From: an uncultured Collinsella sp.
GTDB taxonomy: Bacteria; Actinomycetota; Coriobacteriia; Coriobacteriales; Coriobacteriaceae
DNA length: 14,497 nucleotides
NCBI GenBank assembly: GCA_937981515.1
Contig: CALJNY010000088.1
Location: 1 to 14,497, forward strand
Direction of reading: 5' to 3'
The translations under genes were made by a program, and so were the position numbers. The notes beneath the pieces are model-generated. The model saw only the letters and a list, made by a program, of their open reading frames with translations, made no database searches and was not told where the DNA came from. How positions within the stretch are numbered: position 1 is the first letter of the stretch; each line of letters begins with the position of its first letter. This document shows, piece by piece, positions 1 through 6,797 of this stretch.

Positions 1-26
1 GGCCCGTGGGTTATACCCTAAGAGCA

Positions 27-49
27 AACCACCCTTTTTAAGGGTGGTT
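27..49. repeat. Perfect 10-bp inverted repeat with TTT loop
   Basis: AACCACCCTT (27-36) and AAGGGTGGTT (40-49) are exact reverse complements around a 3-nt loop. A smaller palindrome, GGGT-TAT-ACCC, lies just before it at 8-18. Neither is followed by a clear T-run on the plus strand. It could be the terminator or attenuator of a gene left of the window, or a structural end of the element carrying the OrfA-like gene. The sequence shows only the pairing; the role is not determined. Confidence 0.6.
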
Positions 50-141
50 CTGATTAACTGCTTTGAGCAAACAGTAAAATGCTACTATCTAACTTGCACG
101 TAAGAAAGCAGATTAACGGCTAAGGCTAAGAAGTGGCAGGT

Positions 142-537
142 ATGTCGGAAGCAACTAGGACTCGCACGCATGCGCCCGAGGTTAGGCAGCGCGCCGTCGA
201 GATCCTCCAAGAGGGGGTCGGTCATCGCGCTCTCGCCGCGGAGCTTGGCATTCCCCAGGCCACGGCTCGTCAGTGGGCCCGCGCGTATGCCGTGGGCGGT
301 GCCGACGCCGTTCTCAATGCCGGTTCGCATCATCATACCTATTCGTACGACGTAAAGCTCGCTGTGGTTAAGGACCGTCTGGAAAACGGCTTGACGGTTC
401 GCGAGGCCATGATCAAGCACAAGATTCCCAGCGAGTCTTCGGTCAAGGCTTGGTGCCGTCAGTACCGCGAGAGCGGTGAGTCCGCACTGGTCGATAAGCC
501 GCGCGGCCGCAAGCCGCGCGTTAAAAAGGCGGAATAG
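142..537 (+). CDS. Orphan IS3/IS150-type OrfA-like double helix-turn-helix protein
   Basis: The product is about 131 residues and resembles the DNA-binding OrfA (InsJ-like) subunit of IS3-family transposases. Two tandem helix-turn-helix segments are visible. The first runs from about VRQRAVEIL to ATARQWARAY. The second runs from VKLAVVKDRL to SVKAWCRQY, followed by GESALVDKPRGRKPR, a typical OrfA-type ending with an AT-hook-like RGRKP basic patch. In a complete element, OrfB would supply the DDE catalytic domain, usually made by -1 frameshifting. No OrfB follows: an intrinsic terminator starts 12 nt after the stop. The gene is therefore an insertion-sequence remnant or an OrfA kept as a DNA-binding protein. 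I chose ATG 142, preceded by AAGAAG. A GTG at 133, with TAAGG at 121-125, is an alternative start that adds three residues. Family assignment is fairly safe; function is unknown. Confidence 0.72.
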   Translation: MSEATRTRTHAPEVRQRAVEILQEGVGHRALAAELGIPQATARQWARAYAVGGADAVLNAGSHHHTYSYDVKLAVVKDRLENGLTVREAMIKHKIPSESSVKAWCRQYRESGESALVDKPRGRKPRVKKAE

Positions 538-549
538 CGAACGGGATGG

Positions 550-572
550 TGCGCCCACGGGGGCGCATTTTT
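550..572 (+). terminator. Rho-independent terminator after the OrfA-like gene
   Basis: TGCGCCC (550-556) and GGGCGCA (561-567) form a perfect 7-bp GC-rich stem with an ACGG loop, followed by five T residues. It sits 12 nt after the TAG at 535-537 and should separate that gene from the hydrogenase operon. Confidence 0.85.
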
Positions 573-822
573 CTTGCCGCGCCAACTTTTTGGACCGGTG
601 CGAGCCTGTCGGGACATCCTCCAAAGTGGCCAATAAACCGCGCGCAGTGGCCCGCGCGCCTGTCGCTGCGATAGGGGAGCGTCGCCTCTCTACTCCAATG
701 CGGACGCGCCCTTACCCCGTACGCCTAAAACTCCCCAGTTGACCGAAAACCTGCCGCTGCTGCTCCTCAATTGAGCTATAACGTTAAACAATTGCAGCGT
801 TTTTGCATGGGGGAGTGATGGT
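573..822 (+). other. Non-coding leader region in front of the hydrogenase operon
   Basis: These 250 nt contain no convincing gene. The first part is GC-rich with a weak GCGCGC inverted repeat (640-645/654-659). The last 60 nt are richer in A/T and probably hold the ech promoter. The ribosome binding site GGGGGAG at 809-815 is 7 nt before ATG 823. Confidence 0.6.
766..794 (+). promoter_or_regulatory. Possible ech promoter with flanking palindromes
   Basis: TATAAC at 777-782 resembles a -10 box (5 of 6 matches to TATAAT), but no good -35 box is visible at the right distance. It lies between two CAATTG sites (768-773 and 789-794), 21 bp apart, about two helical turns. The first belongs to a longer palindrome, CTCAATTGAG (766-775). 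TAACGTTA (779-786) is also palindromic and overlaps the -10 candidate. The arrangement would suit an operator, but no regulator is identified. Confidence 0.3.
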
Positions 823-3705
823 ATGACGCTACTGTATTTCCTTACCCTGTTTCCGCTGGTACCGGCGCTGGGCATGCTGCTCGCGCGCGGTGACCGCGCC
901 CGCGATGCGGTGGGACTCATAGGCTCCGGCATTATCATGGCGGTGACAGTTGTAGTCGCCGTCATGTTTTTTTGCACGGGTCCGCAGAGCTTTGAGATTG
1001 CCCCCGGTACCTCGCATGCGCTCTCGATCATCAGCTCCGTCATCGACGTAATTCTGTGCGCCGTCATCCTGTACAACGCGCACAAATATAAGAGCGTGCT
1101 TACCACGGTGCTCGGCATAGTCCAGCTGGTGGGCTCGCTCGTCTTTGCGGGCATGACGCTGCCTGCGGCCGAAGCCGTCACGGCGACGCCGCTCTACCTA
1201 GACTACATGAGCGTGATCATGGTCCTCGCCGTCGGCATCGTCGGCAGCCTTATCTGTATCTACGCTTTGGGCTACATGAAGGACTTCCAAGCGCACGATG
1301 AGCACGAGGCCGCACTGCGCGGGCAGACCGCGCCCGACCGTCGCCCGCAGTTCCTGGCGCTTATGTTCCTGTTCCTCTCGGCCATGTTCGTCATCGTGAC
1401 GAGCGACAACCTTGAGTGGCTGTTCTGCGGCTGGGAAATTACCACCGTGTGCTCGTTCCTTATGATTGGCTACACGCGCACGCCCGAGGCCATCAAGAAC
1501 GCTTTCACCCAGATCATCCTTAACATGCTGGGCGGTATCGCGTTTTTGGCGGGCCTTATGTTCTTGCACGTTAACGGCATGCCGCTGACCATCTCGGGCA
1601 TGATCGAGCTTTCCGGCGCCGGTACCGCGCAATCCGCACTGCTGGTGATGCCGGTCATCCTGTTGTCGCTCGCCGCACTCACCAAGGCCGCACAGATGCC
1701 GTTCCACACTTGGCTGTTGGGTGCTATGGTTGCCCCCACTCCCACGAGCGCCCTGCTGCACTCGTCAACCATGGTTAAAGCCGGCGTGTTCCTAATGGTC
1801 AAGCTGAGCCCGCTCTATGCTATCTATCCCGTAACCGGCTTTATGGTCACGAGTGTGGGCGCCATCACGTTTTTGCTTGCTGCCCTCATGGCCATCTCGC
1901 AGAGCAACGCCAAACGCGTGCTCGCGTACTCCACCATTTCCAACTTGGGCCTCATCAGTGCCTGCCTGGGTGTCGGCGCGCCCGAGGCCGTATGGGCGGC
2001 CATCTTTCTGATCCTGTTCCACACGGTGGCAAAGTCGCTGCTGTTCCTGTGCGTCGGCACGGCCGAGCATCACATCGGCAGCCGCGATATCGAGGACATG
2101 GACGGTATGTTCAGCCGCATGCCGCACCTGACGCGCCTGATGATGCTGGGTATCATGGGCATGTTTGTGGCGCCGTTTGGCATGCTCGTGTCCAAGTGGG
2201 GTGCCCTGGTGGCGTTTGCGCAGACTGGCAACGTGCTCATGATCATGGTGCTTGCCTTTGGCTCGGCCGCGACGTTCTTCTTCTGGGGCAAGTGGCTTGC
2301 CAAACTTTCGGGTGTCGACCCCACGGCTCAAAACGTTGAGGTCAATGTCCATAAGACCGAATGGATGGCGCTCAACACCATCGCCGCGTTGCTGATTCTG
2401 TGCTGCGTGGCGTTTCCGATTATCTCGAGCGGTCTGGTGTCGCCTTACTTGGCCATGGTGTTTGGCCGCGTGCCGTACGTTATCGGCAAGGACGCTATGT
2501 ATCTGATGGTGGTTATCGTGGCGTTTATCGCCGTGGTGCTGCTGACTTCATTCCGCGTGAGCAACAAGCCGCACGTCAACGTGTACCTTTCGGGTGTGGG
2601 AACCGACAAATATCGCCATTTCCGCGGCTCGATGGGACACGAGGTGAAGGCCGAAAAGCGCAATTGGTACTCGGAGGACGCCCTTGGCGAGAAGCGTATT
2701 GGCCCCGCGGGTAGCGTCGTGTGCTGCAGCATTATCTTGTTTGCGCTGCTGTGTTGCGCGTGGATTGGGCCCGAGCGGCTTGCCATGAGCGCGCCCTCGG
2801 TGCTGCGCGGCAAGTATTTTGAAGGCTCGGGCGTCGTGGGCATTTTTATTGGCACCGTGGCGTTTGCCTTGCTGGCGCCGTTTGTGGGTGGCTTGATCGA
2901 CGGCGTTGACCGTAAGCTTTCGGCCCGCATGCAGGGCCGCGTGGGCCCGCGCCTGCTGCAGCCCTTCTACGACGTTGCCAAGCTCCTGCGCAAAGCCCCT
3001 GCCAGCGTAAACACCATGGACGATACCTACATGGCGTGCGCGCTCATCTTTACCGTCGTGGGCGGCGGCATCTTTGTGTCGGGCTCCAACACGCTGCTGT
3101 GCGCTTTTATGGTGACGCTCGCCGCGATCTTTGTGGTGCTGGCGTCCGCCTCGACGCAAAGTCCGTTTGCCCAGGTCGGCGCCGATCGTGAGTTGCTGCA
3201 GGTTATGAGTTACGAGCCCGCCGTTTTGCTGATGAGTGTGGGCCTGTATCTTGCCACCGACAGCTTCGATTCCATCGCCGTAACGGGGCAGTCGGCTCCC
3301 ATCATCGTGTACAGCGCGCCCATTTTCCTTGCGCTGCTCGCGGTGCTCACCATCAAGCTGCGCAAGTCGCCGTTCGATCTTTCGTACTCGCATCATGCGC
3401 ATCAGGAGATCGTCCAGGGCGTCGCCACCGAGATGAGCGGCGGCACGCTGGCCAAGATGACCCTTATGCACTGGTGCGAGACCGTGCTGTTTTTGATGTG
3501 GGTGGGCATGTTCTTTGTTTGGGACAACCCGGTGAGCTGGGTCGTAGCCCTGGTCGTGATGGCTGCGACGTATTTTGTCGAGGTGCTGATCGACAACACC
3601 TTCGCACGCAGCACCTGGCGCAGCTGCTTTAGGCTCGGATGGGGCGTGGCGCTGGTGTTTGGCCTGCTCAACCTTATGCCTATCCTCGTCGACGTATTTA
3701 TTTAG
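823..3705 (+). CDS. echAB: Fused EchA-EchB membrane subunit of Ech-type [NiFe]-hydrogenase
   Basis: This 960-residue membrane protein joins two hydrogenase subunits that are normally separate. Residues 1 to about 600 are a NuoL/HyfB/EchA-like proton-translocating antiporter module. It keeps the conserved Glu in GWEITTVCSF (E205), Lys in TKAAQMPFHTW (K288), the HSSTMVKAG motif (K319) and Lys in HTVAKSLLF (K404), all in hydrophobic helices. Residues 600-626 are a polar linker. A hydrophobic helix (about 631-649) follows. From about 669 to the end is a NuoH/HycD/EchB-like module with DRKLSARMQGRVGP (696-709), GADRELLQVMSYEP (786-799) and SPFDLSYSHHAHQE (849-862). The family role is ion translocation and anchoring of the peripheral hydrogenase. 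Separate EchA plus EchB total roughly this length, so neither half looks truncated. It is the first gene of the operon and its stop overlaps the next gene's AGGAGG. ATG 823 has a good ribosome binding site (GGGGGAG, spacing 7). Identification of both halves is secure; the Ech subtype rests on gene order. Confidence 0.9.
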   Translation: MTLLYFLTLFPLVPALGMLLARGDRARDAVGLIGSGIIMAVTVVVAVMFFCTGPQSFEIAPGTSHALSIISSVIDVILCAVILYNAHKYKSVLTTVLGIVQLVGSLVFAGMTLPAAEAVTATPLYLDYMSVIMVLAVGIVGSLICIYALGYMKDFQAHDEHEAALRGQTAPDRRPQFLALMFLFLSAMFVIVTSDNLEWLFCGWEITTVCSFLMIGYTRTPEAIKNAFTQIILNMLGGIAFLAGLMFLHVNGMPLTISGMIELSGAGTAQSALLVMPVILLSLAALTKAAQMPFHTWLLGAMVAPTPTSALLHSSTMVKAGVFLMVKLSPLYAIYPVTGFMVTSVGAITFLLAALMAISQSNAKRVLAYSTISNLGLISACLGVGAPEAVWAAIFLILFHTVAKSLLFLCVGTAEHHIGSRDIEDMDGMFSRMPHLTRLMMLGIMGMFVAPFGMLVSKWGALVAFAQTGNVLMIMVLAFGSAATFFFWGKWLAKLSGVDPTAQNVEVNVHKTEWMALNTIAALLILCCVAFPIISSGLVSPYLAMVFGRVPYVIGKDAMYLMVVIVAFIAVVLLTSFRVSNKPHVNVYLSGVGTDKYRHFRGSMGHEVKAEKRNWYSEDALGEKRIGPAGSVVCCSIILFALLCCAWIGPERLAMSAPSVLRGKYFEGSGVVGIFIGTVAFALLAPFVGGLIDGVDRKLSARMQGRVGPRLLQPFYDVAKLLRKAPASVNTMDDTYMACALIFTVVGGGIFVSGSNTLLCAFMVTLAAIFVVLASASTQSPFAQVGADRELLQVMSYEPAVLLMSVGLYLATDSFDSIAVTGQSAPIIVYSAPIFLALLAVLTIKLRKSPFDLSYSHHAHQEIVQGVATEMSGGTLAKMTLMHWCETVLFLMWVGMFFVWDNPVSWVVALVVMAATYFVEVLIDNTFARSTWRSCFRLGWGVALVFGLLNLMPILVDVFI

Positions 3706-3717
3706 GAGGCGGCATCC

Positions 3718-4302
3718 ATGGATCATAAAATGTCGCGCTCGCCGTGGGTTATTCATTACGACGGTTCGAGCTGCAACGGATGCGATATCGAGGTGTTGGC
3801 CTCGCTCACGCCGTTGTTCGATGCGGAACGCTTTGGCGTGGTCAACACCGGCAACCCCAAGCATGCGGATATCTTTTTGGTGACGGGGTCGGTCAATGCT
3901 CAGAACCTGCCCGTCGTGCGCCAGATCTACAACCAGATGCTCGAGCCCAAGTGCGTGGTGGCCTGCGGTATCTGCGCGTGTTCGGGCGGCGTGTTCCGCG
4001 ATGCCTACAACGTGATCGGCGGCGTGGACCGCGCAATTCCCGTGGACGTGTACGCGCCCGGGTGCGCCATTCGCCCCGAGACGGTGATCGATGCCATCGT
4101 GGAGGCATGCGGCATCCTGGACCAGAAGGAGGCCGTGATGCGCGCCGGCGGTGACCCGCTCACCGTGGGCGGCGCTGCTATCTGGGATGGCGGCGTTGAA
4201 CTGGGCGAGGACGGGTTTGTGGCTGCGGGGGCCGGGGTTGAGGCCGGCGACGCGCCTGCCGAGAAGCCTGCCGCGCCCGCCGCTGCAAAGGAGGCCGAGT
4301 AA
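3718..4302 (+). CDS. echC: Ech-type hydrogenase small subunit (NuoB-like)
   Basis: The electron-transfer small subunit carries the proximal [4Fe-4S] cluster next to the NiFe site. Its ligands are visible: SSCNGC (C19, C22), CGICACSGG (C86) and APGCAIRPE (C116), matching the CxxC/GxC/PGC pattern of the NuoB/HycG/EchC family. The second Pro of the common GCPPRPE motif is replaced (GCAIRPE), a variation tolerated in group 4 enzymes as far as I recall. The conserved core ends near residue 150. The remaining 45 residues are Gly/Ala/Glu/Pro-rich, apparently disordered, and absent from minimal EchC proteins. AGGAGG at 3704-3709 overlaps the upstream stop and lies 8 nt before ATG 3718. The TAA stop shares one base with the next gene's ATG (TAATG), implying translational coupling. 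The protein is cytoplasmic-face and bound to EchE and the membrane arm. Confidence 0.92.
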   Translation: MDHKMSRSPWVIHYDGSSCNGCDIEVLASLTPLFDAERFGVVNTGNPKHADIFLVTGSVNAQNLPVVRQIYNQMLEPKCVVACGICACSGGVFRDAYNVIGGVDRAIPVDVYAPGCAIRPETVIDAIVEACGILDQKEAVMRAGGDPLTVGGAAIWDGGVELGEDGFVAAGAGVEAGDAPAEKPAAPAAAKEAE

Positions 4303-5021
4303 TGCAAAAGGCTATCTATACTACCGTCGGGATCGATGAGCTGTTGTCGCATGTGCAGGCGCTCAAGGGTGCCAGCGCGCGCTTTGTGCAGATGCATGCC
4401 GAGCGCTGTGTGGACGACGGATCGTATCGCCTGGTCTATACGTTTATCAACGTTCGTGTCGCTCAGGAGCATATTGCGCAGGACGGCAGCTATGCGATCG
4501 AAAACCTGGTGGTTGATGGTATCGACCAGTACCAGGAGATTCCGTCCATCAGCTCGTACTATCCGGCGGTATTTCCGTTTGAGAACGAGGCACACGATCT
4601 GTTTGGGCTTGCCATTACTGACATGCAGGTCGACTTTAACGGCTTTTTCTACCAGGTCTCGACCGCCGAGCCCATGAGCGTTATTACGCCCGAGGTGAAG
4701 GCTGCGCGCGAGAAAGCCATGAAGGTCCGCGCCGCTGCCGAGGCCAAGGCGCGCAAGGCCGCAGCCGAGAAGGCCGCCGCTGCCGCGGCCGCTGCGGGGG
4801 AGGGCGCTGCGGGCGCTGGCGATGCTGCGGGCGCTGCCGTCGCTCAGCCCGCTGCGGCTGCCGGCTCCAATGCTCAGCATGACGATGCCGCTGCCAAGGC
4901 CGCGCTCAAAGCCGCCGAGCTGGAAGCAAAGCTCGCCGCCATGGATCCCGAGAAAGCGGCCAAGGTCCGCGCGGCGCTTGCCGCCAAGGCCGCCCGCGAC
5001 AAGCAGAAAAAGGAGGCGTAA
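4302..5021 (+). CDS. echD: Ech-type hydrogenase NuoC-like subunit with Ala/Lys-rich tail
   Basis: Residues 1 to about 128 form a NuoC (30-kDa subunit)-like domain, recognisable by FPFENEAHDLFGL (92-104), the ExxDLFG signature, followed by DMQVDFNGFFY. In complex I-related hydrogenases this subunit packs against the large subunit and has no cofactor. Residues from about 130 to 239 are a low-complexity tail dominated by Ala, Lys and Glu. Two related segments bracket it, KVRAAAEAKARKAAAEK and KVRAALAAKAARDKQKKEA, likely helical or coiled. The tail nearly doubles the size compared with plain EchD proteins and resembles a histone-H1-like tail. The start overlaps the previous stop (TAATG), with AAAGGAGG at 4287-4294 spaced 7 nt. 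The domain call is secure; the tail's role is unknown. Confidence 0.88.
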   Translation: MQKAIYTTVGIDELLSHVQALKGASARFVQMHAERCVDDGSYRLVYTFINVRVAQEHIAQDGSYAIENLVVDGIDQYQEIPSISSYYPAVFPFENEAHDLFGLAITDMQVDFNGFFYQVSTAEPMSVITPEVKAAREKAMKVRAAAEAKARKAAAEKAAAAAAAAGEGAAGAGDAAGAAVAQPAAAAGSNAQHDDAAAKAALKAAELEAKLAAMDPEKAAKVRAALAAKAARDKQKKEA

Positions 5022-5026
5022 GGTCC

Positions 5027-6115
5027 ATGGCGCATCGCTCCGTTATTCCGTTTGGCCCGCAGCACCCGGTGCTGCCCGAGCCGCTTCATCTGGACCTGGT
5101 GATCGAGGACGACCGCGTCATCGAGGCAATTCCGCAGATCGGCTTTGTGCACCGCGGGCTCGAGAAACTCACCGAAAAGCGCGACATGCACCAGTTTGGC
5201 TACATCGCCGAGCGCATCTGCGGCATCTGCGCCGTGGGCCACAGCTGCGGCTATGCCAGCGCCTGCGAGCGCATGCTCGACATCGAGGTGCCCGGCCGCG
5301 TGCAGTACATCCGCACCATTTTGCACGAGCTTTCGCGCGTTCACTCGCACCTGCTGTGGCTGGGCCTGCTCGCCGATGCTTTTGGCTTCGAGGCGCTGTT
5401 CTATCGTTCGTGGACCCTGCGCGAGCAGATTCTCAAGATCTTCGAGAGCACTTGCGGCGGCCGCGTGATCCTTTCGATTAACGAGATCGGCGGCCTTAAG
5501 CACGACATCGAGGACTCCGAGCTGGCGGGTATTGTCCAGACGCTCGATGCCATGCGTCCCGACTACGAGGCCCTGGCGCATACGTTTTTGGACGACAATA
5601 GCTGCGGCGAGCGCCTGCATGGCGTGGGCGTGATCAGCAAGAAGGATGCGCTGGAGCTTTCGATGGTCGGCCCGTTCGGCCGCGCCTCGGGCGTGGACTA
5701 CGACGTGCGCATGTTTGGCGACGGTGCCTATGCGGACCTGGCTGCATTTGAGCCCATCATTGCCACCGACGGCGACTGCTATGCCCGCTGTCAGGTGCGT
5801 TGTGCCGAGGTCACGCAGGCCATGGACATCATTAAGGAGCTTGTGGGCAAGATTCCGCACGACGGTATCGGTGGGCGCACCAAGCTTACGCCGGCCGACG
5901 GCGCGCGCGGCGAGGTTGTGATTGAGCAGCCGCGCGGCGAGGCGTACTACTATGTGCGCGGCAACGGCACCAAGAACCTGGACCGTTTCCGCGTACGCAC
6001 GCCGACGTCGCAAAACCTGGCGGGTCTGACACATGCGCTGCAGGGCGTGCTCCTTGCCAACGTGCCCATGATTATCTTGACCATCGACCCCTGCATTAGC
6101 TGCACGGAAAGGTAG
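5027..6115 (+). CDS. echE: Ech-type [NiFe]-hydrogenase catalytic large subunit (NuoD-like)
   Basis: This is the catalytic subunit that binds the NiFe(CN)2CO centre and makes or oxidises H2. GPQHP (10-14) marks the NuoD/49-kDa superfamily. The L1 motif RICGICAVGH supplies C65 and C68 with H72. The L2 motif DPCISCTER supplies C356 and C359. All four Ni-ligating cysteines are present, so this is a real hydrogenase and not a complex I NuoD. At 362 residues it is close to the usual EchE length. The protein stops directly after CTER, so there is no C-terminal extension for a maturation endopeptidase of the HycI/HyaD type to remove. AGGAGG at 5011-5016, inside the end of echD, is 10 nt before ATG 5027. 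No formate dehydrogenase or hyp maturation gene lies in the window. Electrons probably come from reduced ferredoxin via EchF. Confidence 0.95.
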   Translation: MAHRSVIPFGPQHPVLPEPLHLDLVIEDDRVIEAIPQIGFVHRGLEKLTEKRDMHQFGYIAERICGICAVGHSCGYASACERMLDIEVPGRVQYIRTILHELSRVHSHLLWLGLLADAFGFEALFYRSWTLREQILKIFESTCGGRVILSINEIGGLKHDIEDSELAGIVQTLDAMRPDYEALAHTFLDDNSCGERLHGVGVISKKDALELSMVGPFGRASGVDYDVRMFGDGAYADLAAFEPIIATDGDCYARCQVRCAEVTQAMDIIKELVGKIPHDGIGGRTKLTPADGARGEVVIEQPRGEAYYYVRGNGTKNLDRFRVRTPTSQNLAGLTHALQGVLLANVPMIILTIDPCISCTER

Positions 6116-6122
6116 GCGCGGC

Positions 6123-6464
6123 ATGAGTTTGCTGACATTTGCCAAGACGGCCTTGGGTTCTATGGTCAAGCAGCCGGTCACGGTGTGCTATCCGCAGGAG
6201 AAACTGACGGCGCCCGAGCGCTTGCGCGGGCATATCGTTAACGACATGGATGTGTGTATCTGCTGCGGGATGTGTGCGCGGCGTTGCCCGGCGGGCGCGC
6301 TCGCGGTCGATCGCAAGGGTGGAACGTGGTCGATCGACCCGTATGCCTGCGTGGTGTGCGGCGAGTGCATCGAGAGCTGTCCCAAACACTGCCTGAGCAT
6401 GGACACCGCTCGCACTCCAGTTGCGGCGAACAAGACTCCCACGGTAGAAACCAAGCCGGAGTAG
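6123..6464 (+). CDS. echF: Ech-type hydrogenase ferredoxin-like subunit, two [4Fe-4S] clusters
   Basis: The 113-residue electron-input subunit has two complete CxxCxxCxxxCP motifs: CICCGMCARRCP (C45, C48, C51, C55) and CVVCGECIESCP (C76, C79, C82, C86). This matches the NuoI/HycF/EchF family, which relays electrons from soluble ferredoxin to the EchC cluster. The N-terminal 40 residues contain an amphipathic stretch (LLTFAKTALGSMVKQPVTVCYP) as in NuoI-type proteins, likely lying on the membrane arm. The C-terminal 20 residues are polar and not conserved-looking. It starts 7 nt after echE, behind an AAAGGTAGG purine run. It is the last gene of the operon and is followed by a strong hairpin at 6486-6519. 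Confidence 0.92.
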   Translation: MSLLTFAKTALGSMVKQPVTVCYPQEKLTAPERLRGHIVNDMDVCICCGMCARRCPAGALAVDRKGGTWSIDPYACVVCGECIESCPKHCLSMDTARTPVAANKTPTVETKPE

Positions 6465-6485
6465 CGTTGGAATAGAGTTGGAATA

Positions 6486-6519
6486 GGGGCCGGTGGGGCA
6501 AAATTGCCCCACCGGCCCC
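6486..6519 (+). terminator. GC-rich hairpin at the end of the ech operon
   Basis: GGGGCCGGTGGGGC (6486-6499) and GCCCCACCGGCCCC (6506-6519) are perfect complements around AAAATT, which can itself add two more pairs. It lies 22 nt after the echF stop. No T-run follows, so termination may be inefficient, Rho-assisted, or the hairpin may mainly protect the 3' end. A tandem GTTGGAATAG (6466-6475, 6477-6486) fills the gap before it. Confidence 0.65.
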
Positions 6520-6542
6520 GCGCATGAGCGCGCGGTTGGGCC

Positions 6543-6770
6543 GCCACGAACAAAACCATGTCGGATTACGGGGCTGGATAGCGAACCTCCGACCATACGG
6601 TAAATTGCAAAACCAAAACCGCAGGTAGACTGCTTGCTGTTTTTGAAAAAATGAAGGTATGGATGAGGGCTCCGGCTTTTGCCCCGTAATCCGGCATAGT
6701 TTTGAAATAGCACCATATCCGTAACAGCCCTTTAACTCCCGTGGACGGAGGAAAACGGACCATTTTGGCC
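6543..6770. ncRNA. Structured repeat element, copy A (candidate RNA or palindromic element)
   Basis: The outer stem pairs 6551-6574 with 6681-6704: 24 positions, of which only C6557/A6698 fails and T6561/G6694 is a G-U pair. Inside, CCTC (6586-6589) with GAGG (6665-6668) and CCATAC (6593-6598) with GTATGG (6657-6662) continue the stem. The apex is GCAGG (6621-6625), loop TAGACTG, CTTGC (6633-6637). A conserved box beginning ACGGAGGAAAACGG follows at 6745-6770. The 5' edge is GCCACGAA (6543-6550). Copy B, 255 nt downstream, has the same architecture. The observed wobble pairs favour a plus-strand RNA, but a DNA-level palindromic repeat is equally possible. The family is not one I can name; Rfam's Collinsella-1 motif is a comparison worth making. 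Confidence 0.6.
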
Positions 6771-6797
6771 TTGCGAGGGCTGCCGCGTGACCCGTCT

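Noticed and set aside
63..91. Promoter TTGAGC-17 bp-TATCTA before the OrfA-like gene
   Set aside because: Spacing is right, but the -10 box matches only half of the consensus; too weak to list as a feature.
523..530. AAAAAG near the OrfA stop as a -1 frameshift site leading to OrfB
   Set aside because: The run has only five A's, and the shifted frame downstream shows no DDE transposase sequence before it stops.
85..633. 182-codon open frame on the minus strand over the OrfA-like gene
   Set aside because: It is antisense to a recognisable protein, has no family features and only arises from GC-rich codon structure.
2548..3864. 438-codon minus-strand open frame over the echAB/echC junction
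   Set aside because: It is His/Arg/Gln-rich with no domain logic; the plus strand encodes clear NuoH and NuoB motifs.
823..6464. Reading the operon as respiratory complex I (nuo) or formate hydrogenlyase
   Set aside because: The large subunit has all four Ni-binding cysteines, so it is not complex I. There is no formate dehydrogenase gene, and the gene order and subunit sizes fit Ech better than Hyc/Hyf.
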